Shown: positions 1 through 9,505, numbered from the stretch's first letter. The stretch is DNA of 64,000 nucleotides from Arthrobacter sp. Y-9 (GCF_029690065.1 NZ_CP121463.1:2232001-2296000); one strand, 5' to 3'. Numbers and translations are program-made. Notes: generated from the sequence alone by a model not told the origin.

Positions 1-875
1 AGCTCGAAGTCGTCCACGCCTTCGCCGGTGGAGGCGAACATGACCGGCTTGCCGGTGACCGACGCGACGGAGAGCGCGGCGCCACCGCGGGCGTCGCCGT
101 CGAGCTTGGACAGCACGACGCCGGTGAAGTCGACGCCCTCGTGGAAGGCATTCGCCGTGTTGACGGCATCCTGGCCGATCATCGCGTCGATGACGAACAG
201 GACCTCGTCAGGGTTGATCGCCTCACGGATACGGCGCGCCTGGTCCATCATCTCGGCGTCCACGCCGAGGCGGCCGGCGGTGTCCACGATGACCACGTCG
301 TGCAGCTTCTGGCGGGCCTCGGCCACGCCGGCCTCCGCGACGGCGACCGGATCGCCGGTGGGGACGTCGAACTCGCTGGTGGTGCCCGGGTGCGGTGCGA
401 AGACCGGCACGCCGGCGCGCTGGCCGACCACCTGGAGCTGCGTCACGGCGTTGGGGCGCTGAAGGTCACATGCCACCAGCAGGGGGCTGTGGCCCTGGCC
501 CTTGAGCCACTTGGAGAGCTTGCCGGCCAGGGTGGTCTTACCGGCGCCCTGCAGACCGGCGAGCATGATCACGGTGGGCGGGTTCTTGGCCAGACGCAGG
601 CGGCGGGTCTCGCCGCCCAGGATCGTGACGAGCTCCTCGTTGACGATCTTGACGATCTGCTGGCTCGGGTTCAGCGCAGCGGAGACCTCGGCGCCGAGGG
701 CGCGCTCCTTCACGCGGGAGGCGAACTCACGCACCACGGGCACGGCGACGTCGGCATCCAGCAGGGCGCGACGGATCTCGCGCACGGTGGCATCGACGTC
801 GGCCTCGCTCAGGCGGCCTTTGCCGCGGAGGTTCTTGAACGTCGCTGTGAGCCGGTCAGAGAGTGAATTGAACAC
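1..875 (-). CDS. ffh: Signal recognition particle GTPase Ffh, N-terminal part (cut by window edge)
   Basis: This is the SRP54-type GTPase that binds signal peptides and SRP RNA and docks with FtsY to target membrane proteins. About 291 N-terminal residues are present: the helical N domain followed by most of the G domain. Visible motifs are GLQGAGKTT (P-loop), the DLQRPNA segment, DTAGRLG and SKLDGDARGG, ending near the GEGVDDFE segment at the window edge. The C-terminal Met-rich M domain lies outside. The GTG start at 875 is read because it begins the usual FNSLSDRL sequence; the upstream GAAAG sequence is only a weak ribosome site. The gene is divergent from the zwf-type gene. Identification is certain and the gene is partial only because of the window edge. 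Confidence 0.97.
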   Translation of the reverse strand, partial: MFNSLSDRLTATFKNLRGKGRLSEADVDATVREIRRALLDADVAVPVVREFASRVKERALGAEVSAALNPSQQIVKIVNEELVTILGGETRRLRLAKNPPTVIMLAGLQGAGKTTLAGKLSKWLKGQGHSPLLVACDLQRPNAVTQLQVVGQRAGVPVFAPHPGTTSEFDVPTGDPVAVAEAGVAEARQKLHDVVIVDTAGRLGVDAEMMDQARRIREAINPDEVLFVIDAMIGQDAVNTANAFHEGVDFTGVVLSKLDGDARGGAALSVASVTGKPVMFASTGEGVDDFE

Positions 876-1017
876 GCGCCGCGCACTTCTTTCGGATGGA
901 GGTTCTAGGACTTCGCCCAGGTGCGGGAACGAACCCCTCACCGGGCCCCGCGCCAGGGTGGCACGGGCTTTCAGCTTTCTAGGGTACCAAGTCGGACTGA
1001 CGAGATGGCATGCTGGC

Positions 1018-2421
1018 ATGGTGACCAGTACGCGACGCGCCCGGCGATCCCGGGCCCAGGACATCAAGACACTGCTCATCCTCGGCGCCTCGGGCGACCT
1101 CACGGGACGGCTCCTGCTCCCGGGGCTCGCTTCCCTGGTCTCCGCCGGGCGGGCGCCCGGGCTCACCCTGGTGGGTGCGGGGACCGAGCCCTGGACGCCC
1201 AGCAAGTGGCAGCGGCGGCTCGCGAAGGCCCTCCCCCTGGACGCCGGCGAGGAGGCGAGCGCCCACTGGAAGGAGCTCATGGCCACCTCGCAGTACCGCC
1301 AGGTGGATGTGACCGCGCCCGGCGCCCTGGCCGGCCTGCTCGCGTCGTTGGACGGCCCCGTGGCAGTCTTCTTCGCCCTGCCGCCGCGCATCAGCCAGCT
1401 CGCCTGCGAATCGCTCTCCCCCGAGGAGGTTCCCTTCGGTACGCGCCTGGTCCTCGAAAAGCCGTTCGGCTCGGACGCGGCCTCGGCCCGCGAGCTCAAC
1501 GGCACCCTGCGCCGCCTGGTTCCCGAGGAGCACATCCACCGGGTGGACCACTTCCTCGGCAAGTCCACGGTGCTCAACATCATCGGCATGCGCTTCGCGA
1601 ACCGCTTCTTCGAGCCGCTGTGGAACCGGGACAACGTCGCCGAAGTGGAGATCGCGTTCGAGGAGGACCTCGCCCTGGAGGGCCGTGCGGGCTATTACGA
1701 CTCCGCGGGAGCGCTGCGTGACATGATCCAGAGCCACCTGCTCCAGGTGATGGCGCTCATGGCCATGGAACCTCCCGCGACGCTCAGCGAGCGCGATCTG
1801 CGGGACGGCATCGCCACGGTCCTGCGCGCCAGCCGCGTCGCCACGCCGTTCCGGCGCAACACGCGCCGCGCCCGGTACACCGCCGGCAGGATCGGCGGCC
1901 GGAAGGTCCCCGACTACGTCGCCGAAGAGGGCGTGCACCCGGACCGTGAGACCGAGACGTTCGCCGAGGTCCGCGTCGAGATCAACAACACCCGCTGGGC
2001 CGGGGTGCCGTTCATCCTGCGGACCGGCAAGGCCATGGGCACGCGCCGCAAGGAGGCCGTGGTCCGCTTCCGTCCGCTGGCGCATCTGCCGGCCGGCTTC
2101 AGCGGCACGGACCAGCCGGACGAACTGCGCATCGGTTTCGGGCCGGACACCCTGAGCATCGGCCTGGACGTCACGAGCGCCGGGAACGGCTTCGAACTCT
2201 CCCGGGCGGAGCTGGCCACCGAACTGCACTCCTCGGCCCTGCTGCCCTACGGCGAAGTCCTGGACGGCGTGCTGCACGGCGACCCGCTGCTCTCCGTGCG
2301 CGCCGACGTGGCGGAGGACTGCTGGCGGATCGTGGACCCCGTCCTGTCCGCGTGGTCCCACGGGCGCGTCCCGCTCGAGGACTACCCGGCGGGGTCCCAG
2401 GGGCCGGTCACCGAGAGCTGA
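1018..2421 (+). CDS. zwf: Glucose-6-phosphate dehydrogenase family protein
   Basis: The product (467 aa) belongs to the family that oxidises glucose 6-phosphate to 6-phosphogluconolactone with NAD(P)+. The N-terminal Rossmann motif GASGDLTGRLLLPGL is near residue 18, LEKPFGSD follows, and RVDHFLGKSTVLN contains the histidine that serves as catalytic base in the family. FILRTGKAM near residue 335 matches the family's RTGK substrate-binding motif. The ATG at 1018 is immediately followed by a GTG at 1021, so either may be used; no strong ribosome site is seen. It is somewhat shorter than typical enzymes of about 490-510 aa. It stands alone, without tkt, tal, opcA or pgl, so it may be a second, specialised paralogue. 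It is convergent with glnK across a strong hairpin. Confidence 0.88.
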   Translation: MVTSTRRARRSRAQDIKTLLILGASGDLTGRLLLPGLASLVSAGRAPGLTLVGAGTEPWTPSKWQRRLAKALPLDAGEEASAHWKELMATSQYRQVDVTAPGALAGLLASLDGPVAVFFALPPRISQLACESLSPEEVPFGTRLVLEKPFGSDAASARELNGTLRRLVPEEHIHRVDHFLGKSTVLNIIGMRFANRFFEPLWNRDNVAEVEIAFEEDLALEGRAGYYDSAGALRDMIQSHLLQVMALMAMEPPATLSERDLRDGIATVLRASRVATPFRRNTRRARYTAGRIGGRKVPDYVAEEGVHPDRETETFAEVRVEINNTRWAGVPFILRTGKAMGTRRKEAVVRFRPLAHLPAGFSGTDQPDELRIGFGPDTLSIGLDVTSAGNGFELSRAELATELHSSALLPYGEVLDGVLHGDPLLSVRADVAEDCWRIVDPVLSAWSHGRVPLEDYPAGSQGPVTES

Positions 2422-2440
2422 CCCCCCACCCCCTTGAACG

Positions 2441-2487
2441 CACGACGACGGCGACGCACCCTGGCCGGGTGCGTCGCCGTCGTCGTG
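2441..2487. terminator. Bidirectional hairpin terminator between zwf and glnK
   Basis: The arms 2441-2460 and 2468-2487 are a perfect 20-bp inverted repeat around a 7-nt loop (CTGGCCG). It lies 20 bp after the zwf stop and 64 bp beyond the glnK stop. There is no T-run on either side, as is common for actinobacterial terminators. Confidence 0.8.
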
Positions 2488-2551
2488 GGGGGAGGTGATC
2501 GTGCTGGGGAGGTTTTCGCCTCCCGCCGGGCGGGAGGCCGGAACAGCTCCG

Positions 2552-2890
2552 CTAAATGGCGGCTGCTCCGCGTTCTCCGGTCCGGACCCGGACCGCTTCG
2601 TACACGTCCACGGACCAGACCTTGCCATCACCGGCGCGGCCGGTGTTGGAGCTGGCGATGATGACGTCCACGACGTCATCCGCCGTCTCATCCGTGGCCA
2701 GGACCTCCACCCGCAGCTTCGGCAGGAGGTTCACGTTGTACTCGGCCCCGCGGTACACCTCGGTGTAGCCGCGCTGTCGGCCGTAGCCGCTGGCCGCGCT
2801 CACCGTGAGTCCCTGGACCCCGTACGCTTCAAGACCTTCGCGGATGCTCTCGAGCTTCTCCGGGCGGACGATTGCCGTGACGAGTTTCAT
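2552..2890 (-). CDS. glnK: Nitrogen regulatory P-II protein
   Basis: This is a small trimeric signal protein (112 aa) that senses ATP/ADP and 2-oxoglutarate and binds the ammonium channel Amt. The sequence has the family T-loop YRGAEY with Tyr51 at the modification position, and the C-terminal GDGKVWSVDV (B-loop and core) region. Its ATG overlaps the amt stop codon as ATGA, so translation is coupled. The partner modifying enzyme GlnD is not downstream, where it often sits in relatives; the next gene is zwf on the other strand. Whether Tyr51 is modified here cannot be told from the window. The amt linkage favours the name glnK over glnB. Confidence 0.95.
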   Translation of the reverse strand: MKLVTAIVRPEKLESIREGLEAYGVQGLTVSAASGYGRQRGYTEVYRGAEYNVNLLPKLRVEVLATDETADDVVDVIIASSNTGRAGDGKVWSVDVYEAVRVRTGERGAAAI

Positions 2891-4254
2891 GCGTCAACAC
2901 TCTCCTTGCGATCCTTGCCTGCGCTCTTCTTGGATCCGGCGGAATTCCGCTGGAACTCTGCTGCCCGGCGGTCCAGCGCCTCAGAGATGGCGTCCAGCGA
3001 ACCGTGCGGCTGGAAGGTGCCACCCTGACCGGCGATGCCGAACTCGTAGGCCGACTCCGCGTGGAGGGACAGGTCCACGCCGATCTCCTCCTGCTCCTCC
3101 GAGACCCGGAAGCCGAGCGTCTTGTGGATGGCGAAGCCGATGATGGCCGTCAGGACCGCGGTGTAGACGATGGAGAAGCCTGCCGCCGCCAGCTGCGACC
3201 ACAGCTGGTCCCAGCCGCCGCCGTAGAAGAGGCCGGCGCGGGAGCCTTCGAGCGGGATGGCGATGAAGCCGAGCGCGACGGTGCCGATGATGCCGGAGAC
3301 CAGGTGGACACCCACCACGTCCAGGGAGTCGTCGTAACCGAAGCGGAACTTGAGGCCGACTGCCAGGGCGGAGGCCACACCGGCCACGATGCCCAGACCG
3401 ATGGCGCCCACCGGGCTGACGTTGGCACAGGCGGGGGTGATGGCGACCAGACCCGCGACCACACCGGATGCGGCGCCCAGCGAGGTCGGGTGGCCGTCAC
3501 GGATGCGCTCGGTCACGAGCCAGCCGAGCATGCCAGCGGCCGGAGCGGCGAGGGTGTTGATCCAGATGAGGCCGCCCTGCTGCGCGGTGGTGGCGGCGCC
3601 GGCGTTGAAGCCGAACCAGCCGAACCAGAGGATCGCCGCACCGAGCATGACGAACGGGATGTTGTGCGGGCGGTGGTTCGGGTCCTTGCCGAAGCCGCGG
3701 CGGTTGCCGATGATCAGGACGAGGATGAGGCCTGCGACACCAGCGTTGATGTGCACCACGGTGCCGCCGGCGAAGTCGATGGCCGGGCCGAGCGCCTTGC
3801 CGATGGCGCCGTCGGGGCCGAAGAGACCGCCGCCCCACACCATGAACGCGATCGGGCAGTAGACCAGGGTCACCCAGACCGGCACGAAGAGCGCCCAGGC
3901 GCCGAACTTCGCACGGTCCGCGATGGCGCCGGAGATCAGGGCCACCGTGATGATGGCGAAGGTGGCGGCGTAGCCGGCCTTGATCAGGCCGTCAGGGGTG
4001 CTGACGTTCTCCAGACCGAAGGTGGCGAAGGGGTTGCCGAACAGTTCGAACACGCCTTCGCCGCCGCTCATGGAGGATCCCCAGAGGACCCACACCACGC
4101 CAACGATGCCGATGGAGATGAAGCTCATCATCATCATGTTCAGGGCAGCTTTGGCACGGGTCATGCCGCCGTAGAAGAATGCCAGGCCGGGCGTCATGAA
4201 CAACACCAGGGCCGCAGCCACCATGACCCACACATTGCTGGCGGTAAGTTCCAT
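2887..4254 (-). CDS. amt: Ammonium transporter Amt
   Basis: This membrane channel for ammonium/ammonia has 455 aa and about eleven hydrophobic segments, beginning with WVMVAAALVLFMTPGLAFFY. Family motifs include FFYGGMTR and the GGTVVHINAGVAGL segment with a conserved pore-type histidine; HLVSGIIGT carries a second one. The ATG at 4254 is chosen because AAAGGA lies 10 nt upstream and the protein then starts MELTASNVW; an in-frame extension upstream to 4329 has no family character. It is followed by glnK with a 4-nt overlap, and the cytoplasmic tail (last 70 or so residues) is where GlnK would dock. A possible nitrogen regulator site lies about 130-190 bp upstream. Confidence 0.96.
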   Translation of the reverse strand: MELTASNVWVMVAAALVLFMTPGLAFFYGGMTRAKAALNMMMMSFISIGIVGVVWVLWGSSMSGGEGVFELFGNPFATFGLENVSTPDGLIKAGYAATFAIITVALISGAIADRAKFGAWALFVPVWVTLVYCPIAFMVWGGGLFGPDGAIGKALGPAIDFAGGTVVHINAGVAGLILVLIIGNRRGFGKDPNHRPHNIPFVMLGAAILWFGWFGFNAGAATTAQQGGLIWINTLAAPAAGMLGWLVTERIRDGHPTSLGAASGVVAGLVAITPACANVSPVGAIGLGIVAGVASALAVGLKFRFGYDDSLDVVGVHLVSGIIGTVALGFIAIPLEGSRAGLFYGGGWDQLWSQLAAAGFSIVYTAVLTAIIGFAIHKTLGFRVSEEQEEIGVDLSLHAESAYEFGIAGQGGTFQPHGSLDAISEALDRRAAEFQRNSAGSKKSAGKDRKESVDA

Positions 4255-4381
4255 GGCTTTCGGTCCTTTCTCGAAGGGGCACTCTCGCGAGGTGCCCGTG
4301 GTTCTCTCTGACGCCGGGGCGTCCTGCATTCAACTTTCGGCGTTCCGTGTTTCACCTGGCCTGGTGGTTCATTGCGTGGTT

Positions 4382-4439
4382 GTTACGCTTCCGGCCCGGG
4401 CGTAAAGGGTCGGTGTCGGAAACGTTTCCGGCATGTTTC
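4382..4439 (-). promoter_or_regulatory. Candidate regulatory region upstream of amt-glnK
   Basis: Read on the minus strand there are two GAAAC boxes (4435-4439 and 4424-4428) separated by 6 bp, then GTAAC (4382-4386) 6 bp before GCAAT. This resembles the GTnAC-n6-GAAAC half-site pattern of the actinobacterial nitrogen regulator GlnR. One GAAAC box sits inside a perfect 14-bp palindrome at 4417-4430, CGGAAACGTTTCCG, which also looks like a LacI-family operator. Which regulator binds is inference; no clear -10 and -35 were found. Confidence 0.35.
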
Positions 4440-4467
4440 ACGGCCAGGTTCGCGGCCCCGGGACGCA

Positions 4468-4503
4468 CGAAGGCCCCGCAGGCGTTCGCCTGCGGGGCCT
4501 TCG
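4468..4503. terminator. Hairpin terminator downstream of ftsY
   Basis: The arms 4468-4483 and 4488-4503 form a perfect 16-bp stem with a 4-nt loop. The hairpin lies 35 bp past the ftsY stop on the minus strand and would insulate the amt promoter. Confidence 0.8.
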
Positions 4504-4538
4504 GAAGGGATCCGGAGTTCTGTGGTCCGGAGAAATGC

Positions 4539-5744
4539 TCAGTCGAGCAACGCGTCGACGAACGCCTCGGGGTCGAACGGCGCCAGATCGTCGGGGCCCT
4601 CGCCGAGGCCCACGAGCTTCACCGGGACGCCCAGGGTGCGCTGGATCGCGACGACGATGCCGCCCTTGGCGGTGCCGTCGAGCTTGGTGAGCACGATGCC
4701 ACTGATGTCCACGACCTCGGAGAACACCTTGGCCTGGGTGAGGCCGTTCTGGCCCGTCGTCGCGTCCAGGACCAGGAGTACCTCGTCCACCTCGGCCAGC
4801 TTCTCGATGACGCGCTTGACCTTGCCGAGCTCGTCCATCAGACCGGTCTTGTTCTGCAGGCGGCCGGCGGTGTCCACCATGACCACGTCGACTTCCTGCT
4901 CGATGCCTGCCTTCACGGCCTCGTAGGCGACCGACGCCGGGTCGGCGCCTTCAACGTCGGACTTGACGGTGGGCACGCCCACGCGCTCGCCCCAGGTGGT
5001 GAGCTGTTCGGCGGCGGCGGCGCGGAAGGTGTCCGCGGCGCCCAGGAGCACGTCCTTGTCCTCGGCGACGAGCACACGGGCCAGCTTGCCGACCGTGGTG
5101 GTCTTGCCGACGCCGTTGACACCCACCACGAGCACGACGGCGGGGCGCTCGGCATGGCGGGTCACGTTCAGGGCGCGGTCCATGGACGGGTCGACGAGCT
5201 TGAGGAGCTCCTCGCGCAGCATGGCGCGGACCTCGGCGGTGTCACGGGTGCCCATGACCTTCACGCGGGCGCGGAGCGCATCCATCAGCTCCGTGGTCGG
5301 CTCGGTGCCGAGGTCGGCCAGGAGGAGGGTCTCCTCGATCTCGTCCCAGGTGTCCTCGTCGATGCGGTCGCTGGAGAGCAGGGCGAGCAGGCCCTTGCCC
5401 AGGATGTTGCCGGAGCCGACCAGGCGGGCCCGGAGACGGTTCAGGCGGCCGGCCACCGGCGCGGGGCGCTCCACGAGCGGCGCGGCGGGCAGGACCTCCT
5501 CGACGGGCTCTTCGACGAGCGTGCCCGCGGAGGGCGAGGTGGCGGCGTCGTGCGCGGCGGCCGCTTCGTCGTCGCGGTCCAGGACGGCGGTGCCGCCCGA
5601 GGAGGGACGCACGGGATCGTTCGCGTCACGCGTGCTGGTGTACTTCCGGGAGTTGCGGCCCTTGAGAAGCAGCGGGACCGCCAGGCCGATGACCACCAGG
5701 GCGCCGACGATGGACAGGATCACGGGAAGGAGGACGTCATTCAC
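4539..5744 (-). CDS. ftsY: Signal recognition particle receptor FtsY
   Basis: This GTPase (401 aa) receives SRP-ribosome complexes at the membrane. Residues 5-27 form one hydrophobic helix that would anchor the protein, followed by an acidic, low-complexity linker to about residue 100. The NG domain then shows [15 protein letters not shown] near 208, [21 protein letters not shown] and [10 protein letters not shown]. The start is a GTG at 5744 with AGGGGG directly before it, giving short spacing; no better in-frame start is seen. It follows smc by 21 bp and is probably cotranscribed with it. Its partner ffh lies about 4 kb away on the same strand, separated by amt-glnK and the opposing zwf. 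Confidence 0.97.
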   Translation of the reverse strand: MNDVLLPVILSIVGALVVIGLAVPLLLKGRNSRKYTSTRDANDPVRPSSGGTAVLDRDDEAAAAHDAATSPSAGTLVEEPVEEVLPAAPLVERPAPVAGRLNRLRARLVGSGNILGKGLLALLSSDRIDEDTWDEIEETLLLADLGTEPTTELMDALRARVKVMGTRDTAEVRAMLREELLKLVDPSMDRALNVTRHAERPAVVLVVGVNGVGKTTTVGKLARVLVAEDKDVLLGAADTFRAAAAEQLTTWGERVGVPTVKSDVEGADPASVAYEAVKAGIEQEVDVVMVDTAGRLQNKTGLMDELGKVKRVIEKLAEVDEVLLVLDATTGQNGLTQAKVFSEVVDISGIVLTKLDGTAKGGIVVAIQRTLGVPVKLVGLGEGPDDLAPFDPEAFVDALLD

Positions 5745-5765
5745 CCCCCTAGCTTCTCACGCGGG

Positions 5766-8700
5766 CTACTCCCCCATGCGCTGTGAGATCACCGTGGTGA
5801 CGCCGTCGCCGCGCATCGTGACGCCGTAGAGGGCGTCCGCCACCTCCATGGTGCGCTTCTGGTGCGTGATCACGATCAGCTGGCTGGACTCCCGCAGCTC
5901 CTCGAAGATCGTGATGAGGCGGCCGAGGTTGACGTCGTCCAGGGCGGCCTCCACCTCGTCCATGACGTAGAACGGCGAGGGGCGCGCCTTGAAGATCGCC
6001 ACGAGAAGCGCCACGGCTGTCAGAGACCGTTCGCCGCCGGACAGCAGGGACAGGCGCTTGATCTTCTTGCCGGCGGGCCGGGCCTCGACCTCGATGCCGG
6101 TGGTGAGCATGTCATCCGGATCGGTCAGGACCAGCCGGCCCTCGCCGCCGGGGAACAGCCGCCCGAAGACGTGCACGAACTGCTCCGACGTGTCAGCGAA
6201 CGCCTGGGAGAAGACCTCCTGCACGCGGGCGTCCACTTCCTTGATGATGTCCAGAAGGTCCTTGCGGCTCGCCTTCAGGTCCTCGAGCTGCGTGTTGAGG
6301 AACTGATGGCGTTCCTCCAGCGCGGCGAACTCCTCGAGCGCCAGCGGGTTGATCTTGCCCAGCGAGGACAGGTCCTTCTCGGCGCGCTTGAGACGTTTCT
6401 CCTGCTCAGCACGGACGAAGGGCACGCCCGTGGGGATGGGATTGCCCTCATCATCCACCTCCTGCCGCAGCTCGGCCCACTTGTCCTGGGCGCCGTCCAC
6501 CGACGGCACGGGGAGGTGGGGCCCGAATTCGGCCACGAGCTCCTCCGGTCCGAGTCCGAGTTCGTCGATGGCACGCTGCTCCACGGCCTCGATCCGCGCG
6601 CGCTGCTGGGTGAGTGCGAGCTGGTCACGGTGCGCGGACCCGGTCAGCTCCGCGAGTTCCCGGGCCAGGGCGTCGTTCCCGGCGCGCAGGCCTCCGAGGA
6701 GAGTGTCGTATTTGCTGCCGTCCTCTTCCACGCGGGCGAGTTCCGCGGCGGCGGATTCGACGGAGCGGTCCGCCACCAGGACGGCCTGCCGTGCGGCCTC
6801 CGCGACGGCGGCCGCACGGGCAGCTTGCCGACGGCGGCGCTCGGCACGGACCACGGCTTCCTGCTGGGCCCGGCGTTCGCTCGCGGCCGCGCGCTCCAGT
6901 CCTGCCGCCCGGCGTTCGCCGTTGGACAGCTGTTCCTCGGCCGTGCGCAACGCGAGCCGGGCATCCACTTCCATGGCCCGGACCTCACGGGCGCGGGTCT
7001 CCAGCGTCTCCCGCTGGTCCTGGATCGCTTCACCCTCCTGCGACTGGGAGGCGTCCTCGTGGGCCCGGGTCAGCTGGGCCGCGAGGGTTTCCAGGCTCTC
7101 GTTCTCCTGGGCAAGGGTCTTCTGAGCCCGGTCGCGGGTCTCGCGCAGACGTTCGGCCTCGGCGGTGATGGAGCGCAGCTGCCCCTTGAGGCTGCCGAGT
7201 TTCTCGGCGGAGGCGGCGAGGGTGGCGTCGGACTCGTGCAGGCGGTCCAGGGCGGCGTCGGCCCGTTCCCTGGCTTGCTCGAGCTGGTCCGCGAGACCCT
7301 TGCGGGCGAACCGCAGCCGCTCGAGCTCCGAAGTCACAGTGCTGAGCCGCTGCTCGGTCTCCTCGAGGGCCGTCTGGGTTTCCAGGAGCGAGCCGCTCGC
7401 CGGGGAACCGCCGCTCGCGGTGTGGGCGGAGAGGACGTCGCCCTCGCGCGTCACCACGGTGGAGTCCGGTGCCGCCGCCAGGATCCTGCCGGCCGCCTGG
7501 AGGGTCTCGGCGATGAGGACGGACTCCAGCAGCCGGAGCACCGCTTCCCCGCCGGGGCCATGGGCGGTCACGACGGCGCGTGCGGGCACGGCGTCGGCAG
7601 GCACAGCGCCCTCGGGCCTCTCCGTCGGCTCGGTCCCTGCCGGGCCGTCCTGCTCGCCAGGACGCCCGATCAGGACGTTCGCTCGTCCGGCGTCCTCGTC
7701 CTTGAGCTGTTCGAGCGCGCGGGCGGCGCCCTCCACCCCGTCCGCGACGAGCGCCTCGGCGAACGGTCCCAAGGCCGCGGCGATGGCGGCTTCGTGACCC
7801 GGCGTGACCTTGACGGCGTTCGCGATGCTCCCGAGGATCCCGGGATGGCCTTCCAGACGGGCACTGCCGTCCCGGGGCGCCGTGGCCTGGCGGAGCGCCT
7901 CGATCCGGGCGCCGAGCGCGGCGAGCTGGTGCTCGGCGTCGCGCTGTTCCGCGGCGAGCCGTTCGTCCTGCGCTTCGAGAGTTTCCAGGGCGTCGGCGGC
8001 CTGCTCGTACTCGCTGTCCAGGTCCTGCTCGCCGGACTCGCTGTCCGCGAGTTCGGCTTCCTGGGACGCGAACTCGGCTTCCGCCGTCGCGCGGCGACGT
8101 TCGCATTCCAGCAGGGAGTCGTGGATGCGGCCAAGCTCCGCCTCGACGGACTGCACGCGCGACCGCGCGGCGCCCACCTTGCCGCTCAGGGTGGCGAGCG
8201 ACTCCCGGCGGTCCGCGGCGGCCCGCAGCGCAGCGGTCACCCGGGCGTCCTCGGCCCGCGCGAGCGCTTCGGCTTCCGCCCGCTGGTTCACGACGACGTC
8301 GAGCATCTCCTTCAGCTGCTCCACCTCGGCGGCGATCCGGGCGGCTTCCTCCCGGGCCCGGACGGCCTGCTGCTCCATCTGCTCGGCGTCATTGTGACGT
8401 GTCACGGGCTCCGAGCTGCCCAGCAGGCGGTGGCGCTCGGTGGCGAGCTGACCGAGGCCGCGCAGGCGTTCCCGGGCGGTGGTCAGCTGGTGCCAGGTCG
8501 CGCGGGCCTGGGTGATCCGCGGGGACATCGCGGCGGCCGACTGCTCGGCGAGGGACTGCTGTTCGCGGCCCTGCGCGAGATCCGCCTCGACCACGGCGAT
8601 CCGCTCCCGGAGCGCCTGCTCGCGGGCGGCGTCGGACTCGAGCTCCCCGGTGAGTCGCACCAGATCGTCCGCGAGAAGACGCGCCTTGGCGTCCCGCAGT

Positions 8701-9362
8701 TCGCTCTGCACGGTCTGGGCCCGACGCGCGACGGCGGCCTGCCGCCCGAGCGGTCCGAGCTGGCGGCGCAGCTCGGCGGAGAGGTCGCTGAGGCGCTGAA
8801 GATTGCCCTGCATGGCGTCGAGCTTGCGGAGCGTGCGCTCCTTCCGGCGGCGGTGCTTCAGGATGCCGGCGGCCTCCTCGATGAAGCCGCGGCGGTCCTC
8901 CGGGGTGGCGTGGAGGATGCGGTCCAGCTGGCCCTGCCCCACGATCACGTGCATCTCGCGGCCGAGGCCCGAGTCGGACAGGAGCTCCTGGATGTCGAGA
9001 AGGCGGCAGCTGGTCCCGTTGATGGCGTACTCGCTGCCGCCCGTGCGGAAGAGCGTGCGGGAGATGGTGACTTCGCTGTAATCGATGGGCAGGGCGCCGT
9101 CGGCGTTGTCGATGGTGAGCGAGACGTGGGCGCGGCCCAGTGGCGGGCGCCCGGAGGTCCCGGCGAAGATGACGTCCTCCATCTTGCCGCCGCGCAGGGT
9201 CTTGGCGCCCTGCTCCCCCATGACCCAGGCGAGGGCGTCCACCACATTGGACTTACCACTGCCGTTGGGCCCCACGATGGCCGTCACGCCCGGCTCGAAC
9301 GTGAAGCTCGTAGCCGAGGCGAAAGACTTGAAGCCACGGATGGTGAGGTTCTTCAGGTGCAC
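5766..9362 (-). CDS. smc: Chromosome segregation protein SMC
   Basis: This 1198-aa ATPase compacts and segregates chromosomes. The N-terminal head carries Walker A GPNGSGKSN at residues 31-39. Two long Glu/Arg/Ala-rich coiled-coil arms flank a hinge around residues 510-660. The C-terminal head has the ABC signature LSGGERSLTAVALL and Walker B FYVMDEVEAALDD. The length matches the family. Translation appears to start at GTG 9362 (first residues HLKNLTIRGFKSF, the canonical SMC beginning), with no strong ribosome site. The kleisin genes scpA and scpB are not in this window. Confidence 0.98.
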   Translation of the reverse strand: MHLKNLTIRGFKSFASATSFTFEPGVTAIVGPNGSGKSNVVDALAWVMGEQGAKTLRGGKMEDVIFAGTSGRPPLGRAHVSLTIDNADGALPIDYSEVTISRTLFRTGGSEYAINGTSCRLLDIQELLSDSGLGREMHVIVGQGQLDRILHATPEDRRGFIEEAAGILKHRRRKERTLRKLDAMQGNLQRLSDLSAELRRQLGPLGRQAAVARRAQTVQSELRDAKARLLADDLVRLTGELESDAAREQALRERIAVVEADLAQGREQQSLAEQSAAAMSPRITQARATWHQLTTARERLRGLGQLATERHRLLGSSEPVTRHNDAEQMEQQAVRAREEAARIAAEVEQLKEMLDVVVNQRAEAEALARAEDARVTAALRAAADRRESLATLSGKVGAARSRVQSVEAELGRIHDSLLECERRRATAEAEFASQEAELADSESGEQDLDSEYEQAADALETLEAQDERLAAEQRDAEHQLAALGARIEALRQATAPRDGSARLEGHPGILGSIANAVKVTPGHEAAIAAALGPFAEALVADGVEGAARALEQLKDEDAGRANVLIGRPGEQDGPAGTEPTERPEGAVPADAVPARAVVTAHGPGGEAVLRLLESVLIAETLQAAGRILAAAPDSTVVTREGDVLSAHTASGGSPASGSLLETQTALEETEQRLSTVTSELERLRFARKGLADQLEQARERADAALDRLHESDATLAASAEKLGSLKGQLRSITAEAERLRETRDRAQKTLAQENESLETLAAQLTRAHEDASQSQEGEAIQDQRETLETRAREVRAMEVDARLALRTAEEQLSNGERRAAGLERAAASERRAQQEAVVRAERRRRQAARAAAVAEAARQAVLVADRSVESAAAELARVEEDGSKYDTLLGGLRAGNDALARELAELTGSAHRDQLALTQQRARIEAVEQRAIDELGLGPEELVAEFGPHLPVPSVDGAQDKWAELRQEVDDEGNPIPTGVPFVRAEQEKRLKRAEKDLSSLGKINPLALEEFAALEERHQFLNTQLEDLKASRKDLLDIIKEVDARVQEVFSQAFADTSEQFVHVFGRLFPGGEGRLVLTDPDDMLTTGIEVEARPAGKKIKRLSLLSGGERSLTAVALLVAIFKARPSPFYVMDEVEAALDDVNLGRLITIFEELRESSQLIVITHQKRTMEVADALYGVTMRGDGVTTVISQRMGE

Positions 9363-9505
9363 GGTGGTGGGGACTCTCTGGCCGGCTCAGGACGGGTTGG
9401 AGGAATACGCGTCCCCCAAGACTATCCCGGGATGGCGGGGATTCTGAGGGTGGCGCGGTGGGGCGGAGGGCTTGGTCAGGCGGCTCGGGGCCGGGGCGGC
9501 GGCCG

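Noticed and set aside
1695-2691. Minus-strand open frames across zwf
   Set aside because: Zwf motifs on the plus strand are complete and the hairpin at 2441 marks its end; the reverse frames carry no motif.
9363-9505. A small gene between smc and mutM
   Set aside because: The 143-bp gap has no frame with a ribosome site or recognisable product on either strand.
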